From: Tyzzerella sp.
GTDB taxonomy: Bacteria; Bacillota; Clostridia; Lachnospirales; Anaerotignaceae
Assembly: GCA_019415525.1 (NCBI GenBank)
Contig: DXZA01000083.1
Coordinates: forward strand, 1 to 64,000
DNA: 64,000 nt
Reading direction: 5' to 3'
Position numbers and translations under genes: made by a program. Below the pieces are notes generated by a model, which searched no databases, had not been told where the DNA came from, and was given only the letters and a program-made list of their open reading frames with translations. Below are positions 28,740 to 36,821 of the stretch, piece by piece; position 1 is the first letter of the stretch, and each line of letters opens with the position of its first letter.

Positions 28740-28958
28740 TTATTCAACTGTAATTTTTGCTGCTTCATCTTTTCTAAGCGTAAGGTCATAGCCTCTAAGC
28801 TTGATTTCGATAGGGTCACCAAGAGGTGCCGTTTTTACTTTTGTTATAACAGTTCCTCGTGTAATACCCATATCTATGAGTCTTTTTTTCATAGCATACT
28901 CGGCATTAATTCCAACTACTTTTTTGCTTTCGCCATCTTTTAAATCCAATAAATTCAT
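28740..28958 (-). CDS. feoA: FeoA-type SH3 protein (second copy)
   Basis: A 72-aa SH3-like cytosolic protein thought to help FeoB. It has the characteristic LIDMGITRGTVITKVKTAPLGDPIEIKLRGY (in short, GDPIEIKLRGY) and ends LRKDEAAKITVE. Located 48 bases upstream of feoB and 4 bases after the first feoA. Confidence 0.92.
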   Translation of the reverse strand: MNLLDLKDGESKKVVGINAEYAMKKRLIDMGITRGTVITKVKTAPLGDPIEIKLRGYDLTLRKDEAAKITVE

Positions 28959-28962
28959 AATA

Positions 28963-29184
28963 TTACTCCTTTTCTACCATAATACCTGTGGCTAATCCAC
29001 GATTTAAAGCTATTTTCACACCTTTTATATTAACGATAATTCCGCTAGAAGTATTTTTTATTACTTCTGCTTTTTCACCTGTGGAGAAGCCAATTTCAAG
29101 TAGATGTTTTTTTGTTTCTTCATTACATCTTAAATTTTTGATAATCAATATTTCCCCTACTGGAGCCATAGCAAGTGGCATCAT
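28963..29184 (-). CDS. feoA: FeoA-type SH3 protein (first copy)
   Basis: A 73-aa FeoA homologue and the first gene of the iron operon. It reads MMPLAMAPVGEILII at the start, LLEIGFSTGEKAEVIKN in the middle and GIVVNIKG-type residues (SGIIVNIKGVKIALNRGLA) before the end. It differs enough from the second copy to suggest separate roles, a layout common in Clostridia with two tandem feoA genes. Confidence 0.9.
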   Translation of the reverse strand: MMPLAMAPVGEILIIKNLRCNEETKKHLLEIGFSTGEKAEVIKNTSSGIIVNIKGVKIALNRGLATGIMVEKE

Positions 29185-29232
29185 AACTATCTCCTTTCAA
29201 ACTCATTCTCATTTACAAATATATGTTAGAGC

Positions 29233-29241
29233 AGTATAACA
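29233..29241 (-). promoter_or_regulatory. Probable extended -10 promoter of the feo operon
   Basis: Minus strand TGTTATACT (TGn plus TATACT). A second reading, TTGACT with 17 bases to TAACAT, starts at 29253 and is weaker at -10. The operator palindrome lies directly upstream. Confidence 0.5.
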
Positions 29242-29253
29242 AAAAAGTCAATA

Positions 29254-29282
29254 TTACTATTGATAAAGTTTATCAATAGTAA
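29254..29282. promoter_or_regulatory. Perfect 29-bp palindrome, Fur-box-like operator of the feo operon
   Basis: Two 14-base arms, TTACTATTGATAAA and its exact complement, flank a single central base. The inner 15 bases TGATAAA-N-TTTATCA match the Fur consensus TGATAAT-N-ATTATCA at 12 of the 14 specified positions. It sits immediately upstream of the feo promoter. A run of T follows on the plus strand, but no plus-strand gene ends here. Fur (or the operon's own Fur-like protein) is the likely binder, by inference. Confidence 0.75.
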
Positions 29283-29384
29283 CTTTTTTTGGCTAAGTAT
29301 TATAAAAAATACAATATTATTTTTATATTTAGGATATATTTTGAATATTATTTTTATATAATTGATAATCTGTATTTTGAATAT

Positions 29385-29422
29385 TGTACAAAAAATAAAA
29401 ATAGCCCTTAAAAAGGGCTTTG
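29385..29422 (-). terminator. Terminator of the lipoprotein gene
   Basis: Read leftwards, AGCCCTT and AAGGGCT form a 7-bp stem followed by ATTTTTATTTTTTG. Confidence 0.8.
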
Positions 29423-29432
29423 TAAAATATAT

Positions 29433-29855
29433 TTATTCTGTTTTAAATTCTTCTGAGCGATATTTTCCAATAAATTTTTTTGTATCTGGTACTATATGTG
29501 CATCATAAAACTCAAGAGTGCCTGAAAATTCATCATTGTTTATTTCTAATTTATCATTTTCAACAACAACAGATTGTAAAGTATTAAAGTCTTCATATAT
29601 TTTAAAATAATAATATCTATTTTCGCCTTTTACAAATTTTTCTGTTTCATTGTCAAAAAATTCATAGACACTTTCTTGAGTATCTTTTATTAATTCATCA
29701 CCCATTACTATAATATCTTCATCATAATAATGTAGTTCTTCTTCATCAGATTGTTGTGTTTGATTGTTAATACTTGTATCAGCTTTATTACAGCCATAAA
29801 TAAAAAAATAGGACATTGCAATAATTAAAAAAATATAACATAACTTTTTATTCAT
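29433..29855 (-). CDS. Putative lipoprotein of unknown function
   Basis: A 140-aa protein with an N-terminal hydrophobic signal and lipobox FIYGC (Cys22), followed by an acidic, Gln/Asp/Glu-rich linker and a soluble domain. No known family is recognised. AGGAGGTATTATT precedes the ATG. It is flanked by its own terminator and lies between the feo operon and the pheST leader, without evident linkage to either. Confidence 0.75.
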   Translation of the reverse strand: MNKKLCYIFLIIAMSYFFIYGCNKADTSINNQTQQSDEEELHYYDEDIIVMGDELIKDTQESVYEFFDNETEKFVKGENRYYYFKIYEDFNTLQSVVVENDKLEINNDEFSGTLEFYDAHIVPDTKKFIGKYRSEEFKTE

Positions 29856-29968
29856 AATAATACCTCCCGTAAAATATTGTTTATGGTATAATAATTATAA
29901 TATAAAAATGTAAATTTTTTTAATAAAAAATATAACAAAAATTATTTCATATATTTGTAAGTATTGTA

Positions 29969-29996
29969 TTGACTTTATTTTTTTATGTGATAAAAT
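29969..29996 (+). promoter_or_regulatory. Promoter of the pheST T-box transcript
   Basis: TTGACT (29969-29974), 16-base spacer, TAAAAT (29991-29996), ending about ten bases before the leader. Confidence 0.7.
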
Positions 29997-30009
29997 TGTT
30001 ATTGTTAAT

Positions 30010-30267
30010 TTATATTGTAAAGGCTTTGAAGGCGTAAAGTAGATTATAAATAACCATTAGAGAGTATATGTCATCGGCTGTAAGCATATACGGCAATTTT
30101 TATAAATTGAAATTTCACGCAATAGCTGTTTCCTTGAATTTTCATATAGTAGGGGAAAACGTTAATACACGTTACGTATACAAGTGCCTGTGTTTTTGCA
30201 GGAATTTGGGTGGTACCACGGATATATTTTACCTTCGTCCCTTGTTTTGGGACGAAGGTTTTTTTGT
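30010..30267 (+). ncRNA. T-box leader (tRNA-Phe) controlling pheST
   Basis: Stem I is closed by GCGT/ACGC (about 30032-30120) and has TTC, a Phe codon, at the expected specifier position (30114-30116). The T-box core GGGTGGTACCACG (30208-30220) is canonical and offers the bulge that pairs with the tRNA 3' end. A terminator with stem ACCTTCGTCCC/GGGACGAAGGT and a T-run lies at 30231-30267. Uncharged tRNA-Phe should favour antitermination and raise synthetase expression. Confidence 0.93.
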
Positions 30268-30308
30268 TTATTGGGTACAAGTTTTTAAAACGAAAGGAGA
30301 AGTTTTTT

Positions 30309-31328
30309 ATGAAAGACCAGCTTAAAGCTATTCAGGAAAAAGCCCTTTTAGCACTTGAAGAAGTAAAAGAGCTTAAAGAACTTGATGATTTAAAAGTAAA
30401 ATTTTTAGGTAAAAAAGGTGAACTTACTGCTATATTAAAAGGTATGGGTAAGCTTACAGCAGAGGAAAGACCTATTATTGGTCAGCTTGCTAATGAAGTA
30501 AGAGGAATTATTGAAGAAAAATTGGAAGATGCTAAAAAAAGCCTTTCAGAAAAAGCTCTTGAAGCTAAACTTACAGCAGAAACTATTGACGTTACTATGC
30601 CAGGAAAACAATGTGCTTGTGGTCATAAACACCCTATGAGTATTGTTATTGATGAAATTACAAATATATTTATGGGTATGGGTTATGAAGTTGCTGAAGG
30701 TCCAGAAGTTGAAAAAGATTACTATAACTTTGAGGCTTTAAATATTCCTGCAAATCACCCTGCAAAAGATGAACAGGATACTTTCTATATTAACGGAGAT
30801 ATTCTTTTAAGAACTCAGACTTCACCTGTACAGGTCAGAGTTATGGAACAGGGAAAACTTCCTGTTAGAGTTGTTTGCCCAGGTGCTGTTTATCGTTCTG
30901 ATGAAGTTGATGCTACACATTCACCTATTTTCCATCAGCTTGAAGGTCTTGTAATTGATAAAGGTATAACTATGGGTGACCTTAAAGGTGCTTTAGCTGT
31001 ATTTGCAAAAGAACTTTTTGGTGAAGATACAAAAGTTAGATTTAGACCTCATCACTTCCCATTTACAGAGCCAAGTGCTGAAATGGACGTAACTTGCTTT
31101 GCTTGTGGCGGAAAAGGCTGTCGTGTTTGTAAGGGAGAAGGATATATTGAACTTTTAGGCTGTGGTATGGTTCACCCTAAAGTACTTAAAATGTCTGGAA
31201 TTGACCCTGAAGAATACAGCGGTTTTGCATTTGGTATGGGTCTTGAGCGTGTTGCTATGCAAAGATATGGTATTACTGACTTAAGACTTCTTTTTGAAAA
31301 CGACGTTAAATTCCTTAAACAGTTCTAA
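30309..31328 (+). CDS. pheS: Phenylalanyl-tRNA synthetase alpha subunit
   Basis: Catalytic class II subunit of the alpha2beta2 enzyme that charges tRNA-Phe. The 339-aa protein has an N-terminal coiled-coil tRNA-binding arm (about residues 1-90), motif 2 around YRSDEVDATHSPIFHQLEG and motif 3 GFAFGMGLERVAM. ATG 30309 is used: AAAGGAG lies about nine bases before it. An in-frame GTG at 30210 would lie inside the T-box and is rejected. Insert CFACGGKGCRVC (Cys pairs) suggests a bound zinc, as in several Firmicute PheS proteins. Confidence 0.96.
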   Translation: MKDQLKAIQEKALLALEEVKELKELDDLKVKFLGKKGELTAILKGMGKLTAEERPIIGQLANEVRGIIEEKLEDAKKSLSEKALEAKLTAETIDVTMPGKQCACGHKHPMSIVIDEITNIFMGMGYEVAEGPEVEKDYYNFEALNIPANHPAKDEQDTFYINGDILLRTQTSPVQVRVMEQGKLPVRVVCPGAVYRSDEVDATHSPIFHQLEGLVIDKGITMGDLKGALAVFAKELFGEDTKVRFRPHHFPFTEPSAEMDVTCFACGGKGCRVCKGEGYIELLGCGMVHPKVLKMSGIDPEEYSGFAFGMGLERVAMQRYGITDLRLLFENDVKFLKQF

Positions 31329-31358
31329 TAATTATAAGAGGGAAGGAGAGAGTAAATA

Positions 31359-33761
31359 ATGGATATATCAATGTCTTGGTTAAGAGACTACGTTGACGTA
31401 GATTGTAGTACAAAAGAATTTATGGATAGAATAACACTTTCAGGCTCAAAAGTTGAGGGGCTTGAAGTTCTTGGAAATATAAGTAAAGTTGTTGTTGGAC
31501 AGGTTAAAGAAATTGAAAAACACCCTGATGCTGATAAACTTCTTGTAACTAAAATTGATGTAGGTAGCGAAGAACTTCTTCAGATTGTTACAGGTGCAAA
31601 AAATCTTACAGTAGGTGATTATGTTCCTGTTGCCCTTGATGGTTCTATACTTGCTGACGGTACAAAAATTAAAAAAGGTAAACTTAGAGGTGTTCCTTCA
31701 AATGGTATGCTTTGTTCTGTTGAAGAGCTTGGTTGTGATGAACACGATTTCCCAGAAGCTCCTGAAAACGGAATTTATGTTTTCCCAACTCCACAGGCTG
31801 AAAACCTTGGAAAAGAAGTAAAAGAAATTATGGATATTGAAGATGAAGTTGTTGAGTTTGAAATTACATCAAATAGACCTGACTGTTTCAGCGTTCTTGG
31901 TATTGCTAGAGAAACAGCAGCAACACTTGGAAAAGAATTCAGATATCCTGAAATAAAAGTTGAAGCAAAAGCTGGGGGAAATGTAGCTGATATGATTTCT
32001 GTTGAAATCGAAAATCCTACACTTTGTCCTCGTTACGTTGCAAGAGCAATTAAAAATGTAAAAATTGAGCCATCACCACGTTGGATGAGAAAAAGACTTC
32101 GTTCAGCAGGTATAAGACCTATAAATAACATTGTGGATATTACAAACTATGTTATGGTTGAAATGGGTCAGCCTATGCACGCATTTGATATTGATACAAT
32201 AAGCAATAGAAAAATTATTGTTAGAAATGCAAAAGAAAATGAAAAAATAACAACTCTTGACGGTGTTGAAAGAAACCTTGACCCTTCAATGCTTGTTATT
32301 TCTGATCCTGAAAAAGCTGTTGCTATTGCCGGTGTTATGGGTGGTGAAAATTCAAAAATTACAGAAGGTGCTGAAGCTGTTTTATTTGAATCAGCTTGCT
32401 TTGATGGACCTAATGTAAGAATTACAGCTAAAAAAGTTGGTCTTAGAACTGACTCATCAAGTAAATTTGAAAAAGGTATTGACCCTAATCTTGCCCTTGA
32501 AGCTGTTAACAGAGCTGTACAGCTTGTTGAAATGCTTGGTGCTGGTGAAGTTATTGAAGGTGTTGTTGATTGTTATCCAAATAAGAGAGAAACTTGGAAA
32601 CTTAACTATTCTCCGGAATGGATTAATGGTCTTTTGGGTACAAATGTATCTGCTGATGAAATGGCTGATATATTCGAAAAAATAGAAATTAAAGTTGATA
32701 GAGAAAACTGTGTTGCAGAAATTCCTACATTCCGTCCTGACCTTGAAGCACAGGCTGACCTTGCAGAGGAAGTTGCTCGTTTCTATGGATATGATAAAAT
32801 CGTTCCTACACTTGCAGCAGGTACTCCAACAGTAGGTAAGAAAACATATTCTCAGACTATAACATCAATGGTTAAAGATGTTATGATTGCAAACGGTATG
32901 TGTGAAACTATGAACTTTACATTTGAAAGTCCTAAGGTTTTCGATAAATTAAGTATCCCTGCTGATAGCAAACTTAGAAATGTAATTACTATTTCTAATC
33001 CTCTTGGAGAAGACTTTAGTATAATGAGAACTGTTACTTTAAATGGTATACTTAATTCTCTTTCAACAAACTATAACAGAAGAAATGAAGAAGCAGCACT
33101 TTTTGAAATAGGTAAAGTTTATATTCCAAAGAGCCTTCCTATTACTGAACTTCCTGATGAACCTTCAAAACTTACAATAGGTATGTATGGAAAAATGGAT
33201 TTCTATACACTTAAAGGTATTGTTGAACATCTTTTTGAAGTTCTTGGTATGGCTGATAAAGTTGAATATTCACCAGAAAGCACTATTCCATTTATGCACC
33301 CAGGTAGAACAGCTGATGTAAGTATTGACGGTGTAAGCTTCGGTTATTTCGGTGAACTTCATCCAAAAACAGCTTCAAATTATAATATTGGAACAAGAGT
33401 TTATATTGCTGTTATTGATATGGAAGCTCTTATTGATAATGCAAATCTTGTTAATATTTATAAACCACTTCCAAAATTCCCAGCTGTAACTCGTGACATA
33501 GCTATGCTTGTTAAAGATGAAGTTATAGTAAAAGATATTGAAAGTGTAATCAGAAAGAAAGGTGGAAAACTTCTTGAAAGTATGAACCTTTTCGATGTTT
33601 ACAAAGGAAGTCAGATTGCAGACGGTTATAAATCAGTTGCTTATTCAATAACATTTAGAGCACCAGACAGAACTCTTGTTGATGATGATGTAAATGCTGT
33701 TATGAATAAGATACTTGAGGGACTTAAAAACGACCTTGGAGCAGAACTTAGAGATAAATAA
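31359..33761 (+). CDS. pheT: Phenylalanyl-tRNA synthetase beta subunit
   Basis: An 800-aa editing and tRNA-binding subunit. In order it shows an EMAP-II-like tRNA-binding domain (about residues 40-150), B3/B4 editing domain (about 210-390), B5 domain (about 405-475), a class II-like core, and the C-terminal FDX-ACB anticodon-binding domain (LPKFPAVTRDIAMLV onward). GGAAGGAG precedes the ATG. Co-transcribed with pheS after a 30-base gap. Confidence 0.97.
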   Translation: MDISMSWLRDYVDVDCSTKEFMDRITLSGSKVEGLEVLGNISKVVVGQVKEIEKHPDADKLLVTKIDVGSEELLQIVTGAKNLTVGDYVPVALDGSILADGTKIKKGKLRGVPSNGMLCSVEELGCDEHDFPEAPENGIYVFPTPQAENLGKEVKEIMDIEDEVVEFEITSNRPDCFSVLGIARETAATLGKEFRYPEIKVEAKAGGNVADMISVEIENPTLCPRYVARAIKNVKIEPSPRWMRKRLRSAGIRPINNIVDITNYVMVEMGQPMHAFDIDTISNRKIIVRNAKENEKITTLDGVERNLDPSMLVISDPEKAVAIAGVMGGENSKITEGAEAVLFESACFDGPNVRITAKKVGLRTDSSSKFEKGIDPNLALEAVNRAVQLVEMLGAGEVIEGVVDCYPNKRETWKLNYSPEWINGLLGTNVSADEMADIFEKIEIKVDRENCVAEIPTFRPDLEAQADLAEEVARFYGYDKIVPTLAAGTPTVGKKTYSQTITSMVKDVMIANGMCETMNFTFESPKVFDKLSIPADSKLRNVITISNPLGEDFSIMRTVTLNGILNSLSTNYNRRNEEAALFEIGKVYIPKSLPITELPDEPSKLTIGMYGKMDFYTLKGIVEHLFEVLGMADKVEYSPESTIPFMHPGRTADVSIDGVSFGYFGELHPKTASNYNIGTRVYIAVIDMEALIDNANLVNIYKPLPKFPAVTRDIAMLVKDEVIVKDIESVIRKKGGKLLESMNLFDVYKGSQIADGYKSVAYSITFRAPDRTLVDDDVNAVMNKILEGLKNDLGAELRDK

Positions 33762-33782
33762 TATTTTATAGTATTTTAAATG

Positions 33783-33811
33783 AAGGCAGATTTAATATCT
33801 GCCTTTTTTAT
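33783..33811 (+). terminator. Terminator of pheST
   Basis: AAGGCAGAT/ATCTGCCTT stem with a TTAAT loop and TTTTTA. It overlaps the stop of the convergent SLOG gene. Confidence 0.85.
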
Positions 33812-34295
33812 ATAAATTTTTTATTTCAATTCCTTTTTCTATTGCATAATTTATTGTGTATTTTGTACCACCTTTTGAAGAAGGTCTACAATAACATATA
33901 AGATAATTACTTTTATCTACTATATATCTGTTTCGTTCATAATAACAACCTTTTTTATAACTATTATTTAATATTATTAATTCATCACATAATGAAATAA
34001 TGTTTTTATATTTTAATTTATCTTCTTCTTCCCAAAGATTTTCTTGTCCTTTAAAAGGAATTACTCCTATTAATTTTATATTATTATATATTTTTTTAAG
34101 TTCTATAACTATTTCTGCACACATGATATCAAATCCATAACAACCACCAAAATAAAATGTATTAATACCATATAATATATATTTTTTAGTTTCAATATAA
34201 ATATTTTCTTTCAATTTTATTATAATATTTTCTCTTTTTGGAAGTTTATCTGTTCTATGTCCACTAAAACATAAAGAATTTTTTGGATTATTCAT
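33792..34295 (-). CDS. SLOG-family (DUF1273/YpsA-like) Rossmann protein
   Basis: A 167-aa protein. The start NSLCFSGHRTDKLPK and the later YFGGCYGFDIMCAEI and GCYYERNRYIVDKSNYLICYCRPSSKGGTKYT match the SLOG/YpsA fold that binds nucleotides or their derivatives. ATG 34295 is chosen over an upstream in-frame GTG because AAGGTGA is spaced correctly. It is divergent from an XRE regulator, with palindromes between them. SLOG proteins occur in nucleotide-signalling and conflict systems, but some YpsA members have housekeeping roles; function is open. Confidence 0.85.
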   Translation of the reverse strand: MNNPKNSLCFSGHRTDKLPKRENIIIKLKENIYIETKKYILYGINTFYFGGCYGFDIMCAEIVIELKKIYNNIKLIGVIPFKGQENLWEEEDKLKYKNIISLCDELIILNNSYKKGCYYERNRYIVDKSNYLICYCRPSSKGGTKYTINYAIEKGIEIKNLYKKGRY

Positions 34296-34307
34296 AATTA
34301 TCACCTT

Positions 34308-34326
34308 ATAGATATTATATATCTAT
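34308..34326. promoter_or_regulatory. Palindrome in the SLOG/XRE divergent region (site 1)
   Basis: ATAGATAT-TAT-ATATCTAT, perfect 8-base arms, immediately upstream of the SLOG start on its own leader. A weaker related copy lies at about 34331-34348. It is a candidate operator of the neighbouring XRE protein. Confidence 0.5.
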
Positions 34327-34370
34327 TATTATATATTATATATCTAATAATTACAATTATAATACATATA

Positions 34371-34391
34371 ATTATAGATAAAATCTATAAT
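34371..34391. promoter_or_regulatory. Palindrome ahead of the XRE gene (site 2)
   Basis: ATTATAGAT-AAA-ATCTATAAT has perfect 9-base arms and shares the ATAGAT/ATCTAT core with site 1. It follows a TATAAT (34358-34363) at the distance of a transcription start, as expected for autoregulation. Confidence 0.55.
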
Positions 34392-34406
34392 GAAAAGAGG
34401 GGTAAT

Positions 34407-34733
34407 ATGGATAATCTCCTTAAATTAAGAACAAAAAAGAAAATGAGTCAAGTTTCACTTGCTATAAAATTAGGTATTGCACAAGAAACTGTAAGTGCAT
34501 ATGAAAAGGGTAAAGCATACCCAAGTGCAGAAACTCTTATAAAACTTTGTGATATATTTAATGTATCTGCTGATTTTATTTTAGATAGAACTGATATTGA
34601 TATACCTATAAATGATATTATGAAAGAATTTTCAAAAGATGAAAAAGAACTTATAAATATTTTCAGAAAACTTCCACAGAATAAAAAAGAAAGAGTTTTA
34701 GGCTTTGTTATGGGTATTATTGAAAATTTATAA
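34407..34733 (+). CDS. XRE-family (Cro/CI) transcriptional regulator
   Basis: A 108-aa protein with an N-terminal helix-turn-helix (LRTKKKMSQVSLAIKLGIAQETVSAYEKGKAYPSAETLIKLCDIFNVSADFILDRTD; key part SQVSLAIKLGIAQETVSAYE). The C-terminal 40 residues are a short helical tail. AGAGGGG precedes the ATG by five bases. Divergent from the SLOG gene across a 111-base region with two palindromes, so it probably controls both. The terminator at 34756-34790 isolates it from the PHP gene. Confidence 0.88.
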   Translation: MDNLLKLRTKKKMSQVSLAIKLGIAQETVSAYEKGKAYPSAETLIKLCDIFNVSADFILDRTDIDIPINDIMKEFSKDEKELINIFRKLPQNKKERVLGFVMGIIENL

Positions 34734-34755
34734 ATTTTTTAAATTTTTTTAAAAC

Positions 34756-34790
34756 ATCTCAATGTATTAAACATTGAGATATTTTTATTT
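34756..34790 (+). terminator. Terminator of the XRE gene
   Basis: ATCTCAATGT/ACATTGAGAT, perfect 10-bp stem with an ATTAA loop and ATTTTTATTT. Confidence 0.85.
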
Positions 34791-34841
34791 ACATAATTAT
34801 ATTTTAGATATAATATATCATTATGAAAGAGGTGTTTTATT

Positions 34842-35504
34842 ATGAAAATAGAAATGCATTGTCATACTTGTGAGGTTAGTCCTTGTGCAAGTGCAAGTGC
34901 TTATGATATTGTTAAACAACATAAATTAAAAGGCTATGATGCTGTTGTTATTACTGACCATTTTAATGATTATGTACTTGAAAGTTTTAGTGGTACACCA
35001 GAGGAAAGAGTTACAAAATATCTTGAAGGCTATAAAAAAGCCCTTGAGGCAGGGGAAGAGTTTGGTATAAAAGTATTTTTTGGTATAGAAACTTGTATTT
35101 TAGGTGGATATGAGGATTTCTTAATATATGGTGCTGATACTGACTTTTTATATGAACATCCTAAATTTTATAATTATACACAGGAAAAAGCATATAAAAT
35201 ATGTAAAGAAAAAGGCTTTTTATTTCTTCAAGCACACCCAAATCGTTCATATTGCAGTCCAAGAAACCCTAAATATATTGACGGTATAGAAGTTTTTAAC
35301 GGAAACCCTAGATATAATAACAATAATAATAAATCAAAATTATGGTATAGACAAAATCCGCATTTTATATGTACTTCCGGTAGTGATTGCCACTCAATTA
35401 AAGATGTTGATAATGGCGGAATAATAACAGATTATTATATAAATGATGAAAATGAACTTAAAGATTGTATTTTACTTGGAAACTATAAATTAATAGAAAA
35501 ATAA
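34842..35504 (+). CDS. PHP-domain metal-dependent phosphoesterase
   Basis: A 220-aa PHP protein. N-terminal EMHCHT holds the first metal His pair (His6 and His8). VITDHFNDY holds the next His, FFGIETCI the Glu, FLQAHPNRSYC another His and GSDCHSIKDV the C-terminal Asp-x-His. All expected metal ligands are present, so it is probably active on a phosphoester. The substrate is unknown; it is distinct from histidinol phosphatase (HisK) by length and context. Own short leader with GAGGTG and a terminator behind. Confidence 0.88.
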   Translation: MKIEMHCHTCEVSPCASASAYDIVKQHKLKGYDAVVITDHFNDYVLESFSGTPEERVTKYLEGYKKALEAGEEFGIKVFFGIETCILGGYEDFLIYGADTDFLYEHPKFYNYTQEKAYKICKEKGFLFLQAHPNRSYCSPRNPKYIDGIEVFNGNPRYNNNNNKSKLWYRQNPHFICTSGSDCHSIKDVDNGGIITDYYINDENELKDCILLGNYKLIEK

Positions 35505-35533
35505 TGCATACTATACATATAGTGTGCATTTTT
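35505..35533 (+). terminator. Terminator of the PHP gene
   Basis: GCATACTA/TAGTGTGC stem (one G-T pair) followed by ATTTTTAATA. Confidence 0.7.
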
Positions 35534-35633
35534 AATAATAATATATTATAAAATTGTTTTTTAATTGACACAATCGCTAAAAGACACTTATAATTAAAAA
35601 ATATAATAATATATTTTTGTGAGGAATAAAATT

Positions 35634-36809
35634 ATGATTTCTATTGAAATTTTATATTCAAAAATTGAAAATGGAATAAAAATTATTGGCATTAATGGTA
35701 GAGCATCTGAAATAAAAATACCTGAAAAAATTAATGATATTACAGTTACAGAAATTGGCGATTATGCTTTTTATATTGAAAATGAACTTGATTTAGCAGA
35801 AAGTAATGAAAGTGAAGTTTCATATACTTTTACAGAATGTGTGGAAAATATAGAAAAATCAAAAGAGCAAACAGGTGAGGCTATTAAAAGAATATATTTG
35901 CCTGATACTATCACAAAAATAGGTGAATATGCTTTTTGTGGTTGTAAACATTTGTATTTTATACATCTTCCTGAAAATTTATTGAGTATTTCAGACCATA
36001 TGTTTTCCGGTTGTGAAAGTATTGAAGAAATTTATATACCGAATAGTATACAAAATACAGAAGGTTATGCTTTCCATAATTGTAGAAATCTTAAAAAAGC
36101 CATAATTCCTGAAGGCTGTAAAAAAATAGGTAATTATGCTTTTTATAATTGTAGAAATATTGAGGAAGTTGTTATTCCTAAATCAATAGAAGAAATAGGT
36201 ACAAGCCTTTTTCTTAACTGTATACGACTTAAATATATTACATTTGGTAGATATTTTAATGTTGCAAATATTATTGCACCCCTTATGCAGGAGTTACATA
36301 TAACAGTTGATTTTGATGATGGACAAAGGGCAAAATTAGTTGTTCCTGATTTTCAGTATGAGTATATTGAGGATACACCGGCAAGACTTTTTCATCGTGT
36401 AAACTATGGTACAGGTCATATTTTTCATCAATGTATAAGAAATTCCGGTATTGATTTTAGACATTATGATTCATATTTTTATCTTACAAAGCGTGAAGAT
36501 GGTGATGTTATGGTTATGCTTTTTGCTATGTATCGCCTTGAATATCCTTATGCTTTAACTAATGATAAAAAAGAAATTTATGTTAATTATATAAAAGAAA
36601 ATATAAAATTTGTTTCTGAATACTATATAAATAATAATGATGTTCAGAAAATAAAACTTCTTTCAGAACTTAATATATTTGATGAAAATAATATAGATGA
36701 TATTATAAAAATATCAGGAAATAAGGGTGCTACTGAAATTACTGGTTTCCTTATGGATTATAAACATAGAAATTTCAAAATTAAAAATAAAAAAACATTT
36801 GAGCTTTAG
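35634..36809 (+). CDS. BspA-type leucine-rich repeat protein with alpha-helical C-terminal module
   Basis: A 391-aa protein without a signal peptide, so cytosolic. Residues about 10-215 hold about five BspA-type (LRR_5) repeats with the pattern I(P/L)..(I/V)..IG.YAF..C..L. The C-terminal 175 residues are a different helical module ending LMDYKHRNFKIKNKK. ATG 35634 is chosen because GAGG lies nine bases before; an in-frame GTG at 35619 overlaps that site. The stop lies 12 bases before the vWA gene, whose RBS begins at the stop. The protein may be a ligand-recognition partner of the vWA/MoxR pair; that is inference. Confidence 0.85.
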   Translation: MISIEILYSKIENGIKIIGINGRASEIKIPEKINDITVTEIGDYAFYIENELDLAESNESEVSYTFTECVENIEKSKEQTGEAIKRIYLPDTITKIGEYAFCGCKHLYFIHLPENLLSISDHMFSGCESIEEIYIPNSIQNTEGYAFHNCRNLKKAIIPEGCKKIGNYAFYNCRNIEEVVIPKSIEEIGTSLFLNCIRLKYITFGRYFNVANIIAPLMQELHITVDFDDGQRAKLVVPDFQYEYIEDTPARLFHRVNYGTGHIFHQCIRNSGIDFRHYDSYFYLTKREDGDVMVMLFAMYRLEYPYALTNDKKEIYVNYIKENIKFVSEYYINNNDVQKIKLLSELNIFDENNIDDIIKISGNKGATEITGFLMDYKHRNFKIKNKKTFEL

Positions 36810-36821
36810 GAGGTGAATTTA

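Noticed and set aside
29254..29297. The feo palindrome read as a plus-strand terminator
   Set aside because: No plus-strand gene ends upstream. Its position beside the feo promoter and Fur-box-like core favour an operator.
30210..30308. N-terminal extension of pheS from an in-frame GTG
   Set aside because: The extension would translate the T-box antiterminator and terminator. ATG 30309 has its own strong RBS.
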